Shown: positions 26,936 to 35,771 of the stretch, piece after piece | How positions within the stretch are numbered: position 1 is the first letter of the stretch | How the letters are laid out: each line of letters opens with the position of its first letter | From: an uncultured Bacteroidia bacterium | GTDB taxonomy: Bacteria > Bacteroidota > Bacteroidia > Bacteroidales > UBA932 | Assembly (NCBI GenBank): GCA_902780455.1 | Contig: CACZFO010000005.1 | Location: 1-55,042 of the forward strand | Direction: 5' to 3' | Length of the DNA stretch: 55,042 nucleotides | Made by a program: the position numbers and the translations under genes | Notes under the pieces: model-generated | What the model was told of the DNA's origin: nothing | What the model saw: the letters and a program-made list of their open reading frames with translations, nothing else | Databases searched by the model: none

Positions 26936-28558
26936 ATGGCATACAAGTACGCACCAATGTTCCAGCTTGGGGAAGACACCACGGAATACTACCGCATCCC
27001 CGGTTCGGAAAAATTAGTTTCCACCTCCAAGTTCGAAGATCATACAATACTGAAAGTGAAGCCTGAAGCGCTTACACTGATAGCTCAGCAGAGTTTCCAC
27101 GACTGCGAGTTCATGCTGCGCCGCTCCCATAATGAGCAGGTGGCCGCCATCCTCAACGATCCGGAGGCGAGTGAGAACGACAAATATGTGGCCCTTCAGT
27201 TCCTGCGCAACGCCGAATGCGCCGTGAAGGGCGTGCTGCCTTTCTGCCAGGATACCGGCACCGCCATCATCCACGGCGAAAAAGGACAGCAGGTATGGAC
27301 CGGCTTCGAGGATGAAGAAGCCCTCAGCCTCGGCGTATTCAACACCTATACCCAGGAGAATCTTCGTTACAGCCAGAACGCTCCGCTGGACATGTACAAC
27401 GAGGTGAACACCAAGTGCAACCTCCCTGCACAGATTGACCTTGAAGCTGTAGAGGGTGATGAATACCGCTTCGTGATGGTGGCAAAAGGTGGCGGCAGCG
27501 CCAACAAGACATACTTCTACCCGATGACTAAGGCCACCATCCAGAACGAAGGAACCCTGCTTCCTTTCCTGGTTGAGAAGATGAAGACTCTGGGTACTGC
27601 GGCCTGCCCACCTTACCACATCGCATTCGTAATAGGCGGCACATCAGCGGAGAAAAACCTCCTCACCGTAAAGCTCGCCAGCATAAAATACTACGACAGC
27701 CTTCCTACTACGGGAGATGAGACCGGCCGCGCATTCCGCGACATCGACCTTGAGCTGAAACTGCTGAAGGAGGCGCAGAAGATAGGCCTCGGAGCCCAGT
27801 TCGGCGGCAAGTATCTTGCCCACGACATCAGAGTAGTGCGTCTTCCAAGGCACGGTGCCAGCTGCCCTATCGGCATGGGTGTAAGCTGCTCGGCCGACCG
27901 CAACATCAAGAGCAAGATCAACGCCGACGGTGTCTGGATCGAGAAGTTGGATGCCAATCCATCCGAACTCATTCCGGAAGAATACCGTAAGCCGGGCGAG
28001 GGAGCTAAAGGCATCGAAATCGACCTCGACAATGGAATCGACTCTGTGCGTGCCGAACTGACCAAGTATGAGGTCGGAACCCGCGTGAATCTCAAGGGAA
28101 CCATCATCGTGGCACGCGACATCGCCCACGCCAAGTTGAAAGCCCGCCTGGATGCAGGAGAGGAGATGCCTGCCTACTTCAAGGATCATCCAATCCTCTA
28201 CGCAGGCCCAGCAAAGACTCCGGAAGGATATCCGTGCGGGAGCATGGGTCCTACCACCGCTAACCGCATGGATCCTTATGTGGATGAATTCCAGGATCAC
28301 GGCGCTTCGCTGGTGATGATAGCCAAGGGTAACCGCACCCAGGCTGTCACCGATGCCTGCCACAAGCACGGCGGATTCTATCTTGGAACCATTGGCGGAG
28401 TTGCCGCAGTGCTCTCTCAGAGCAGCATCCGCAGCATAGAGTGCGTGGAATATCCGGAACTCGGAATGGAGGCAATCTGGAAGATTAAGGTTGAGGATTT
28501 CCCTGCTTTCATCCTCGTAGATGACAAGGGCAACGACTTCTTTGCAAAGTTCAAATAG
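26936..28558 (+). CDS. fumA: Fumarate hydratase class I (iron-sulfur fumarase)
   Basis: Interconverts fumarate and malate in the TCA cycle or its reductive branch, with an oxygen-sensitive [4Fe-4S] cluster. 540 residues, close to E. coli FumA/FumB. The N-terminal (alpha-like) half carries [14 protein letters not shown], with a cluster Cys, and [16 protein letters not shown]; further Cys candidates are in [19 protein letters not shown]. The C-terminal (beta-like) half starts near residue 370 ([25 protein letters not shown]) and contains [18 protein letters not shown]. Codons are noticeably richer in GCC, CGC and CTC than in the neighbours, consistent with high expression or different ancestry. 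It starts 56 nt after prfB; a strong hairpin follows further downstream. Confidence 0.95.
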   Translation: MAYKYAPMFQLGEDTTEYYRIPGSEKLVSTSKFEDHTILKVKPEALTLIAQQSFHDCEFMLRRSHNEQVAAILNDPEASENDKYVALQFLRNAECAVKGVLPFCQDTGTAIIHGEKGQQVWTGFEDEEALSLGVFNTYTQENLRYSQNAPLDMYNEVNTKCNLPAQIDLEAVEGDEYRFVMVAKGGGSANKTYFYPMTKATIQNEGTLLPFLVEKMKTLGTAACPPYHIAFVIGGTSAEKNLLTVKLASIKYYDSLPTTGDETGRAFRDIDLELKLLKEAQKIGLGAQFGGKYLAHDIRVVRLPRHGASCPIGMGVSCSADRNIKSKINADGVWIEKLDANPSELIPEEYRKPGEGAKGIEIDLDNGIDSVRAELTKYEVGTRVNLKGTIIVARDIAHAKLKARLDAGEEMPAYFKDHPILYAGPAKTPEGYPCGSMGPTTANRMDPYVDEFQDHGASLVMIAKGNRTQAVTDACHKHGGFYLGTIGGVAAVLSQSSIRSIECVEYPELGMEAIWKIKVEDFPAFILVDDKGNDFFAKFK

Positions 28559-28610
28559 CCTTTGTGTATAAACCGTCAGGCACAGGCACACAGGCCCCAT
28601 CCATCATATT

Positions 28611-28713
28611 GGAAGCGTGCCCATCAAGACCATTGCTCTAGGGGCGTGCCCGGCAGGACCATTGCCCTAGGAGCGTGCTCGACAGGACCATTGCCCTAGG
28701 AGCGTGCCCGGCA
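28611..28713. repeat. 29-bp tandem repeat, about 3.5 copies
   Basis: Units at 28611-28640 (30 nt, one extra A), 28641-28669, 28670-28698 and a partial one at 28699-28713. Each has GGAGCGTGCCCGGCAGGACC followed by ATTGCCCTA, with minor changes. Each unit contains a TGCCcGGCA dyad and a CCTAGG dyad across the unit boundary. There is no open frame through it and no spacer structure. Confidence 0.9.
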
Positions 28714-28734
28714 AATGACTGATTTACTGCGCAT

Positions 28735-28778
28735 TATAAAATTATCTGTATGCAAAAACGCATACAGATAATTTTATA
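28735..28778. terminator. Perfect 19-bp hairpin between convergent genes
   Basis: Left arm 28735-28753 (TATAAAATTATCTGTATGC) and right arm 28760-28778 are exact reverse complements around the 6-nt loop AAAAAC. The AT-rich base gives T-runs on both strands, so it could terminate both fumA and the opposing gene at 28892-29455, though it is far (about 180 nt) from the fumA stop. Confidence 0.6.
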
Positions 28779-28790
28779 TATAGCTATGTA

Positions 28791-28842
28791 TCAAATACTT
28801 ATTGGTCACGTCAACCAACATCTCAAATACTTACTGGTCACG
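28791..28842. repeat. Pair of 20-bp direct repeats
   Basis: TCAAATACTTATTGGTCACG at 28791-28810 recurs at 28823-28842 with a single T to C change, 32 nt apart. No coding frame is associated. The remaining bases of the 28559-28891 gap (28559-28610 and 28843-28891) show nothing I can identify. Confidence 0.75.
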
Positions 28843-28891
28843 CTTGCCGATATTATATCCGGAGGTCAAGTTACCCGGACTTACACACTGG

Positions 28892-29455
28892 CTATCCGCC
28901 AATTATGAATTGGGCAAATTCAGCAAGAACCCTGCCTATGATATCCCTTACATTTAGGCAACCGTCTATTATCTGGTTGCATTGTTCCATTTCTCTTTTG
29001 ACATCCTCAAAAGCGTCCTTCCAATTTGGTTCTACCGGACCTGAATATCCAGGAGATTTCTGCTTTTCAAGTTCTCTGTACCGCTCTTGCAAAGCGTCCA
29101 AACGGCTGTGTTGTGCCTTGACTACTTCAGGAATATCAGACATAGGCACGGCAAACTCCTTTCCCGGAACCTTAACGGCAATCTGTGATGCTGTTACGGT
29201 AAACTCCTTCTTCTGGCAATCAGCAGACAAGACAAACTGGACAAAGACATTCGGCCCTAAAGCCACAACATTGGAATTGGACTCAATGAAACTCGCTGCT
29301 CGTTTTTGCTTCAGAGACTTACTGGACTTATGCTTGAAGGTACTGGAAACAGAGCCGAAATTCTCACCCGGAACAAAGCCCTGGCCTCTCATATCCACAA
29401 CCGGCCCAAAAAGCAGAGCCAGTGCTGCAATAAACAGTTTACGAACGCCTTTCAT
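28892..29455 (-). CDS. Small exported protein of unknown function
   Basis: 187 residues. A signal peptide (MKGVRKLFIAALALLFGPVV, cleavage probably near MRGQG) is followed by a basic Ser/Lys-rich stretch (about 38-55; KHKSSKSLKQKRAA), a beta-rich middle (NVVALGPNVFVQFVLSADC, then KEFTVTASQIAVKVPG) and a helical C-terminal half with a charged helix (DALQERYRELEKQK) and two Cys (EQCNQIIDGCLNV). I do not recognise a family. It is separated from the LRR operon by a terminator at 29594-29625 and from fumA by repeats and a hairpin, so it is probably a monocistronic gene. The reading frame, signal peptide and composition support a real gene. Confidence 0.7.
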   Translation of the reverse strand: MKGVRKLFIAALALLFGPVVDMRGQGFVPGENFGSVSSTFKHKSSKSLKQKRAASFIESNSNVVALGPNVFVQFVLSADCQKKEFTVTASQIAVKVPGKEFAVPMSDIPEVVKAQHSRLDALQERYRELEKQKSPGYSGPVEPNWKDAFEDVKREMEQCNQIIDGCLNVRDIIGRVLAEFAQFIIGG

Positions 29456-29593
29456 ACTTAGAGTTTATTATGTTCAACGACAATAGTGCAAGATAATCAA
29501 ATCCCGGCAAAGAACAGCCACTACAAGCAAAACACTCAGTTATTCAACTGCGGTAATAACGCCTCAAAGTCCGCTCAATCCTCACATTATATC

Positions 29594-29625
29594 AAAAAAG
29601 AGAAGCTGGGCAAAAGACCAGCTCC
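29594..29625 (-). terminator. Rho-independent terminator of the fimbrillin-like/LRR operon
   Basis: On the minus strand GAGCTGG and CCAGCTT pair around a short loop (TCTTTTGC) and are followed by TCTCTTTTTTG. It lies about 45 nt beyond the stop codon of the last LRR gene at 29671. Confidence 0.75.
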
Positions 29626-29670
29626 CCTTAACACTATTCAAGCCATTGTGCTTATTCCTGCAATTACTGA

Positions 29671-32187
29671 TTAAGGAACCTCCACAATCGTTGTTCCGTA
29701 ATCAGCTGGATTGATGGTAGGCCAGAGCTCGCCCTCGCCAAGCATGTACTGTACGGTTGCTCCCGCCTTGACCCTCACTGTAGTAAGTGAGGTCTGAGGC
29801 CAAGCAGCCAGATAGCGCAGCCTGTTGCAGTTGCTGATATCGAGAGTAGTAATGTTGTTGCCAAAGCAATCGAAAATCCACAATTCGGTAAGGCCGCTTA
29901 CATCCAAAGAAGTAAGGTTATTGTTATAACATTCCAACTGGTCTAACAAATGGTTTGCACTCAAATCCAAAGAGGTAAGTGCATTGTTATAGCATACCAG
30001 ACCGGTCAGACTTGCATTATTGCTCAGATTCAAAGATGACAATTGGTTATTATTACAAGTAAGATATGTCAGTTTTGTATTGGCAGACAAATCCAAAGAA
30101 GTGAGCCTGTTGTTGGAAATATACAGATGCTCGAGATTGCTCACTGCAGCAAGGTCCAGCGAATCTGAAGATACAATCAAGTTGTCATCAATGTGGAGGT
30201 CCGTAAGACGAAGATTGTCACCGCTGAACTGAATAGAAGTCAGTTTGTTATCCCAAGCCCCTATATTACCCAGGTTACTGTTGGAAGATACATTCAGATT
30301 GGTAAGTTCATTAGCGTAGCAGTTAAGGCCTATCAGGGCATAATTCTGGCTTACATCAAGCGATTTAAGTTTATTGTCATTGCAATTGAGATATTGGAGA
30401 GAAGGGGCTCTTGTCACACCAAGTGAATCCAACTGATTGAAGCCGCAGTCAATCTCTATCAGGGCAGGGCACTCATTTACACCCAGATATTGCAAAACAT
30501 TATTTTTTGCGGATAGTATTGACAAGTTCTCGCATCCGTCAACAATCAACGTAACCAGAGAAGGCATATTATTGATCGTCAATCTGGTGAAGAGATTGGA
30601 TCCCAATTCCAAATACCTCAGTTTTGGATTAGCCGTACCACTTATTGTTATGCTGGTCAGTTTGTTGTTATAGGTACCTACCTGATCGATTTCCGGATTC
30701 GAAGAAAGATCCAGGCTTGTAAGCTGGTTGTCGTAGCAGATAAGAGAAGAGAGGGCCGGACAATGACTCAGGTCTATTGATGTCAAATTATTATTCTCAC
30801 GAACATCCAGTTGCTTGAGGGCTGGATTGTTTGGTAAATTGATGGATGACAGAACTCCAACGCATTCACCTTCCGCCGTTTGCCCGCCAATACATATCAA
30901 CTGCTTAAGATTTTGAGCCCCGCTCACGTCAAGAGATTCTAATCTGGTGCATGCACGAAGGTCTGCGCTTAGGAGAGCCGGATTATTGGAGAATTCTATA
31001 GCAGTAGCGGAATTATTGTAATAACATTTGAATGTTTGAAGTTTTGTAAGAGTAGACAGAGGAATGTTTTCTATAGGGTGCTTTGAAACATCAAGACTGA
31101 CCAGGTTGGTGAAATGCTCCAGGCCTCCAAGAGATCTTATCACATCATCAGCAACGGTCAGGTCTATATTAAGTTGTGCCTTTGCCTCGTTCAAGCTGAT
31201 TTCCCCGTCTCCGTCAGTATCAAAGTTTGCCTTTGAAACACAATATGCCTTAAAGGCCGGATCGGAGAACTCAACGTTAATACCGGTATAGTCCGGAGTA
31301 ACCTCAAGAGCAGGGACGCTTTTCATGGCACTGCGGTTGATAGTGAATGGAGCAGATGAAGAAATTGTTTTTTCATACACCCCTCCAAAGCCATCGGTTA
31401 CAGTCACTTTCACGCCTCCTGTGAATGTTGTAGGAGGAAGAACAAAAATAAATTCTGTCGGCTCCGTGCTGCTGGAGCCAATTCTAACAGGAACTGGAGC
31501 TCCAGTCTCATCAAATGGGGCATAAAGGGTAATGCTGCCGGTAGCTGAAGCATCCATGACTACTGACGGATTCCCACCAGAAACAGGGGTGACTACGGCC
31601 TTGCCTGCAAGCTTTTCTCCATTGTTTCCTTCGAGTTTGATGCTTTTTATACTTATGTTGTTTCCCCAGAAACGGAAACGAAGGAAACCGCAGACATTCT
31701 TGAAGCCAAGAAAATCGTCATCGCTTACAGCTACCATAGTATTGGCTCCTACACCAAATGAGCCTTCTTTGTATGTTTGAACGGAAGGGAGATTCAAAGA
31801 TATGTTATACGGCTCATAATCGCTGATGGAAGTTGTGGAAGAATAAGGATAAACAGCATAAAAATGAGGAACCTCGTTACCGGTACCAAAGGTTGTGGTA
31901 ACAGGCTCGAAATCACCGCCGTTGTCCCCGTCTCTCCCTGTAAAACGGAATTCTTTGTTACGGGTACTCTGGACAAAAATAGAAATTCTGTCATCTGCAT
32001 TCCACCTAAGACGAAGGTGATCGTCTGCAAAAACTTTAGTATCTGGTTCGGAAGGTTGTTCAAAACTTGAGTGGAAGATCAGCCCTTCAGATCCGTCCTG
32101 CCGCAGAAATGATTCAGGAGCATCATCTTCCTTGCTGCAAGCAAAAACAGTCATCGATGCCAATAGTAATAGAAAGAACTTTCTCAT
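29671..32187 (-). CDS. Surface lipoprotein: fimbrillin-like domain + EF-hand-like loop + leucine-rich repeats (copy A)
   Basis: 838 residues from MRKFFLLLLAS (32187); the frame extends further up but without a signal peptide. Lipobox TVFACSKED places it on the envelope, likely surface exposed. Residues about 20-300 resemble the fimbrillin/Mfa-like beta domain (LRWNADDRISIFVQS, NVCGFLRFRFWGNN). Next is a calcium-loop-like DTDGDGEISLNE near 325, then about 20 LRR units of 21 residues with alternating LTSLDLSxN and LxxLxCxxN forms, the Cys-containing InlJ type. A short cap (TTVRVKAGATVQYML) ends the protein. LRRs of this sort mediate adhesion in other bacteria; that is inference here. It is the third large gene of an operon with two paralogs upstream, and 31615-31750 is nearly identical in DNA to 34010-34145. 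Confidence 0.85.
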   Translation of the reverse strand: MRKFFLLLLASMTVFACSKEDDAPESFLRQDGSEGLIFHSSFEQPSEPDTKVFADDHLRLRWNADDRISIFVQSTRNKEFRFTGRDGDNGGDFEPVTTTFGTGNEVPHFYAVYPYSSTTSISDYEPYNISLNLPSVQTYKEGSFGVGANTMVAVSDDDFLGFKNVCGFLRFRFWGNNISIKSIKLEGNNGEKLAGKAVVTPVSGGNPSVVMDASATGSITLYAPFDETGAPVPVRIGSSSTEPTEFIFVLPPTTFTGGVKVTVTDGFGGVYEKTISSSAPFTINRSAMKSVPALEVTPDYTGINVEFSDPAFKAYCVSKANFDTDGDGEISLNEAKAQLNIDLTVADDVIRSLGGLEHFTNLVSLDVSKHPIENIPLSTLTKLQTFKCYYNNSATAIEFSNNPALLSADLRACTRLESLDVSGAQNLKQLICIGGQTAEGECVGVLSSINLPNNPALKQLDVRENNNLTSIDLSHCPALSSLICYDNQLTSLDLSSNPEIDQVGTYNNKLTSITISGTANPKLRYLELGSNLFTRLTINNMPSLVTLIVDGCENLSILSAKNNVLQYLGVNECPALIEIDCGFNQLDSLGVTRAPSLQYLNCNDNKLKSLDVSQNYALIGLNCYANELTNLNVSSNSNLGNIGAWDNKLTSIQFSGDNLRLTDLHIDDNLIVSSDSLDLAAVSNLEHLYISNNRLTSLDLSANTKLTYLTCNNNQLSSLNLSNNASLTGLVCYNNALTSLDLSANHLLDQLECYNNNLTSLDVSGLTELWIFDCFGNNITTLDISNCNRLRYLAAWPQTSLTTVRVKAGATVQYMLGEGELWPTINPADYGTTIVEVP

Positions 32188-32255
32188 GGTGTTTAGTTTT
32201 GTTAATCTATACTCTTTTTTGAATTTCAATATCGTTAAATCTTACACATTGCCTT

Positions 32256-34580
32256 TTAGTTTCCAGTAGAGCCTTGGGCAAAAATTATTGTGTTCCACGG
32301 CTCTCTTTGTGGGTCAATTACAGTATAATTGTCTTCGGCACGATAAGTGATGTTCTGGCCTAAAGCTATAGTCAAGTATCTAATTGAACCAGTTGCAGTT
32401 GAAGCCCAAGCCCCTAGATCAGTCATCTGAGTATTATTTACCACGCTCAGACTTGTCAGGTTATTGTTGTAGCAATAAAGTTTTGACAGCACCGTATTGC
32501 CAGACACATCCAAAGTGGTTATCTGGTTGTGAGTGCAGGAAAAAACATCAAGTGCACTATAGTTACCGGCATAAAAACTGCCCGAGAAATTATTGTGATC
32601 TATCAGGAGGTTTTTAAGTGTACTGTTGCCTCCTTTCCAACCGATGAGAGAACTAAGCTGATTGCTCGAAGCGTCCAAACTGATTAATATGGTGGCGCCT
32701 AAAGAAAGAGAAGTCAATGAATTGTACACACAGTCCAGATATTCTAGATTTGAAAGCCCAGCAAGGTTCAACTGAGTCAGGTCATTTGATCTTACATTCA
32801 GACGGTTCAGATTTGAAAGTCCCGTAAGGTCCAACTGAGTCAGGTCATTTGAACTTACATCCAGACGGTTCAGATTGGAACAACCGGAAAGTGATATATT
32901 TTCCAATGAATTGGATGAAAGGTCAACTTCCTGAAGGGAACTGCAGCCGTCCAGGGAAACGTTTTTCAAACTGTTTTTCCCGTTTATGGTCAGCTCTGTG
33001 AACGGATTCTCGTCGGCTTGAATAGACTCCAGCCTATTATTCTGACCTGTAATGAGAGATGTCAGGTTGTTATTGGTGCAGACAAGGCTCTTGAGATTGG
33101 TGTTTGCACTTATGTCAAGGGTTGTGAGACGATTGTAGTTGACCCGCAATTCTTCCAGGGCAGTACAATGACTGACATCCACGGTTGTAAGAGCATTCTG
33201 CCACAAATAGAGAATCTTGATCCTTGAATTTGTTGACAAGTTGATGCTTGACAACTGACCGACTATTTGGTTTCCTGACATTCCCCCCTGAATACGCACT
33301 TCAGTCAGCCTTGTGTTGTTACTCAGATCCAGAGACTCAAGATTCAAGCAAAATGCAAGATCCAAAGTTTGAAGCATGGAGTTACCACTCAAATCCAACT
33401 CTCCAAGATAATAATTAAAATGGCACTTCAGAGACCTGAGATTTGTGAGCGTAGCAAGAGGAAGATCAGGTATGTTCTGCTCAACTATTAAAAGGTTTCT
33501 CAGGCCGGTAAAACTCTCCAGACCGGTAAGTGATGTTATAGACTGAGCATCAACCTCTGAAAGATCTATGGTTTCAACAACCTCAGCCTCGTCAAAACTG
33601 ATTTCGCCATTATGATCCGTATCGAAATTAGCTACACAGTAAGCCTTGAAGGCAGCATCAGAGAACTGTACGTTGTTTACCGTATAATCTGGAGTAACCT
33701 CAAGAGCAGGAACACTTTTCACGGCACCGCGGTTAATAGTTATACTCTCTGTTGTGATAACCCTTTCAAAAATCCCACCCAAAGCATCCGTTACTGTAAC
33801 TTTAATACCATTTGAAAAGGTTGTTGGAGGTACCACAAACCAAAATTCGGTAAAATCTGTGCTACTGGTTCCGATAGGTACTGTGACCGGAGCACCTGAA
33901 GCATCCATTGGAGCGTTGAGAGTTATGCTGCCGGTAGCTGAAGCATCCATGACTATCGACGGATTTCCACCTGATACAGGAGTTACTACGGCCTTGCCTG
34001 CTATTTTTTCTCCATTGTTTCCTTCAAGTTTGATGCTTTTTATACTTATGTTGTTTCCCCAGAAACGGAAACGAAGGAAACCGCATACATTCTTGAAGCC
34101 AAGAAAATCGTCATTGCTTACAGCTACCATAGTATTGGCTCCCACACCAAAAGAGCCCTCCCTATAGGTTTGAACGGAAGGAAGACTCAAAGTTATGTTA
34201 TACGGATTGTAATCGTTAATGGAAGTAGCAGAAGAATAAGGATAAACCGCATAAAAACGAGGAATGTCATTACCTGTACCAAAGGTCGTGGAAACAACTG
34301 GTTCGAACTCACCGCCATTGTCCCCGTCTGCTCCGGTAAAACTAAATTCTTTGTTGTAGGTATTCTTGACAAAAATAGAAACTCTGTCATCTGCATTCCA
34401 TCTTAGATGAAGATTCTCATCAGCAAAAACTTTTGAGCCAGGCTTGGATGGTTGTTCAAAGGTCGCATGGAAAACCATGTTTTCAAAATCACCCTGAGTG
34501 AGGGACAACTCAGGAGCGCTGTCTTCCTTGCTACAAGCAAAAAGGAATAGAGCGGTTAACAGCAGTAATGCATTTTTCAT
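32256..34580 (-). CDS. Surface lipoprotein: fimbrillin-like domain + EF-hand-like loop + leucine-rich repeats (copy B)
   Basis: 774 residues; signal peptide MKNALLLLTALFLF with lipobox LFACSKED. The fimbrillin-like part (about 25-290) is closely similar to copy A, often identical (FGVGANTMVAVSNDDFLGFK; ASATGSITLNAPMD). The acidic loop reads DTDHNGEISFDE. The LRR region differs more and includes blocks where two consecutive repeats are almost identical, for example SNLNRLDVSSNDLTQLDLTG and SNLNRLNVRSNDLTQLNLAG, evidence of internal repeat expansion. It ends in a cap with IRYLTIALGQNITYRAED. It lies 68 nt upstream of copy A and 58 nt downstream of the domain-only paralog, so all three are likely on one mRNA. 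Confidence 0.85.
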   Translation of the reverse strand: MKNALLLLTALFLFACSKEDSAPELSLTQGDFENMVFHATFEQPSKPGSKVFADENLHLRWNADDRVSIFVKNTYNKEFSFTGADGDNGGEFEPVVSTTFGTGNDIPRFYAVYPYSSATSINDYNPYNITLSLPSVQTYREGSFGVGANTMVAVSNDDFLGFKNVCGFLRFRFWGNNISIKSIKLEGNNGEKIAGKAVVTPVSGGNPSIVMDASATGSITLNAPMDASGAPVTVPIGTSSTDFTEFWFVVPPTTFSNGIKVTVTDALGGIFERVITTESITINRGAVKSVPALEVTPDYTVNNVQFSDAAFKAYCVANFDTDHNGEISFDEAEVVETIDLSEVDAQSITSLTGLESFTGLRNLLIVEQNIPDLPLATLTNLRSLKCHFNYYLGELDLSGNSMLQTLDLAFCLNLESLDLSNNTRLTEVRIQGGMSGNQIVGQLSSINLSTNSRIKILYLWQNALTTVDVSHCTALEELRVNYNRLTTLDISANTNLKSLVCTNNNLTSLITGQNNRLESIQADENPFTELTINGKNSLKNVSLDGCSSLQEVDLSSNSLENISLSGCSNLNRLDVSSNDLTQLDLTGLSNLNRLNVRSNDLTQLNLAGLSNLEYLDCVYNSLTSLSLGATILISLDASSNQLSSLIGWKGGNSTLKNLLIDHNNFSGSFYAGNYSALDVFSCTHNQITTLDVSGNTVLSKLYCYNNNLTSLSVVNNTQMTDLGAWASTATGSIRYLTIALGQNITYRAEDNYTVIDPQREPWNTIIFAQGSTGN

Positions 34581-34638
34581 ATTATTAATGTTTAAGTCTA
34601 GAAATATCGAGTTATAATTGTCTAAAGATTAACCCTAC

Positions 34639-35502
34639 CTAGCTTGGATTAACTTCTATTGCAGGGAAACTCTTCATTCCAGTGCGGTTGATAGTAAAAG
34701 TACTTGTTATCACCCTTTCATACACTCTGCCCAATTCATCTACTACAGTTACTTTCACGCCTTTTGAAAAATTAGTTGGAGGAACGACAAGTATAAATGC
34801 AGTAGGACTGTCACTTGATGTGCCTAATGCAACAGGTTCAGTACAATTGAGAATTATGCTACCTGTAGCAGACCCGTTCATCGTAACCGCAGGGTTCTTG
34901 TCCAAATCTGCTATAACAGTAGCTTCACCAGCTAACTTCTCGCTGTTATTTCCCTCAAGTTTAACGCTTTTAACCTTTACATTGTTGCCCCAAAAACGGA
35001 AACGGAGAAAACCGCACACATTCTTGAAATTTAGAAAATCATCATCGGAAACAGCTACCATCGTATTGGCGCCCACCCCAAAAGACCCCTCTTTGAATGT
35101 TTGTTCAGATGGCAATTTAAGGGTGATACTGTACGGCGATAAATCTAAGATAGAAGTGAATGAGGAATAAGGGTATACCGCGTAGTTATGAGGAACCGGA
35201 TTGCCTGAGCCAAATATAAATGAGACCTTTTCGAATTCGCCACTGGAAGCCCCTTCCTCTCCTAAGAATTTGAATTCTTTGTTACGAGATTTTTTCTCAA
35301 ATAATGATATCCTGTCATCTGCGTTCCATCTTAATTTAAGCTGGTCATTTGAATAAACCTTCGTGTCTGAGACAGGGGCACTTTCCATAGATGCATGGAA
35401 AATGGTAATTTCTTCATTTTCTATGCTAAAATCAGATACATCCTGTTTGCTGCAGCTGAATAAGATTAAAGCTGAAGCTGTTAACAATAAAATTTTTCTC
35501 AT
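34639..35502 (-). CDS. Fimbrillin-like lipoprotein without LRRs
   Basis: 287 residues; lipobox LILFSCSKQ. It corresponds over its entire length to the N-terminal domain of the two LRR paralogs (LRWNADDRISLFEKKSRNK; NVCGFLRFRFWGNNVKVKSV; KGVKVTVVDELGRVYERVIT) and stops at SFPAIEVNPS, exactly where the paralogs continue as ALEVTPDYT into the EF-hand/LRR part. It is either the original stand-alone domain or a product of LRR loss; an intact frame with its own stop and normal composition argues against recent decay. It is the first large gene after the 41-residue peptide gene. By analogy with Mfa/Fim proteins it may be exported to the surface as a lipoprotein precursor; polymerisation is not shown. 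Confidence 0.82.
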   Translation of the reverse strand: MRKILLLTASALILFSCSKQDVSDFSIENEEITIFHASMESAPVSDTKVYSNDQLKLRWNADDRISLFEKKSRNKEFKFLGEEGASSGEFEKVSFIFGSGNPVPHNYAVYPYSSFTSILDLSPYSITLKLPSEQTFKEGSFGVGANTMVAVSDDDFLNFKNVCGFLRFRFWGNNVKVKSVKLEGNNSEKLAGEATVIADLDKNPAVTMNGSATGSIILNCTEPVALGTSSDSPTAFILVVPPTNFSKGVKVTVVDELGRVYERVITSTFTINRTGMKSFPAIEVNPS

Positions 35503-35533
35503 GATAAATAGTTATTTCCAAGTAAACCGAAAC

Positions 35534-35659
35534 TTAGTCCAAAGGTATTTCACCTTCATCGTCTATAGGTTCGAGGTTTGTGGCACATACAATGCCTTGA
35601 AACTCATATTCAATGATCCTTGAATATGGCCTTTCGTAAGATTCTTTCGGCGTTTTCAT
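35534..35659 (-). CDS. 41-residue peptide gene at the head of the fimbrillin-like/LRR operon
   Basis: An ATG at 35659 opens a 41-codon frame, MKTPKESYERPYSRIIEYE, then FQGIVCATNLEPIDDEGEIP and a terminal LD. A basic, Tyr/Pro-containing start, a hydrophobic middle with one Cys and an acidic end form a pattern I recall from short, uncharacterised peptides encoded next to surface lipoproteins in Bacteroidales. It is preceded by a good promoter (TTTG-19-TACCTTGC) with a leader of about 25 nt, and 31 nt separate its stop from the next start. It lacks a signal peptide, so a cytoplasmic or leader/attenuator role is possible. Its function is unknown. Support is moderate because of its length. Confidence 0.65.
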   Translation of the reverse strand: MKTPKESYERPYSRIIEYEFQGIVCATNLEPIDDEGEIPLD

Positions 35660-35691
35660 AAATAAAAGTTTAAATCGTTATATTTCAAACT

Positions 35692-35722
35692 GCAAGGTAA
35701 TTAAAAAATCCAAATAATCAAA
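35692..35722 (-). promoter_or_regulatory. Promoter of the fimbrillin-like/LRR operon
   Basis: Minus-strand TTTG (35719-35722), 19-nt spacer, TACCTTGC (35692-35699; one T short of the consensus). The -33 box lies inside the left arm of the inverted repeat at 35712-35769, which could serve as an operator. Confidence 0.55.
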
Positions 35723-35769
35723 GCCTCGAGGACCAAGCCGGAAGCTGAGCCATTGGCCTTTGATTATTT
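35712..35769. promoter_or_regulatory. 12-bp inverted repeat in a divergent promoter region
   Basis: AAATAATCAAAG at 35712-35723 and its exact reverse complement CTTTGATTATTT at 35758-35769, separated by 34 nt, lie between the divergent lipoprotein genes. Left arm overlaps the -33 box of the minus-strand promoter; right arm ends 2 nt before the plus-strand -7 box. Confidence 0.5.
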
Positions 35770-35771
35770 CC

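Noticed and set aside
28611..28713. Possible CRISPR array
   Set aside because: Units are directly adjacent with no spacers, and no cas-like genes are near.
28559..28891. Small gene in the gap after fumarase
   Set aside because: No frame on either strand passes through the repeats with a plausible start or composition.
29486..29674. 62-residue plus-strand frame between the unknown secreted protein and the LRR gene
   Set aside because: It runs antisense through the LRR operon terminator and has no promoter or protein-like pattern.
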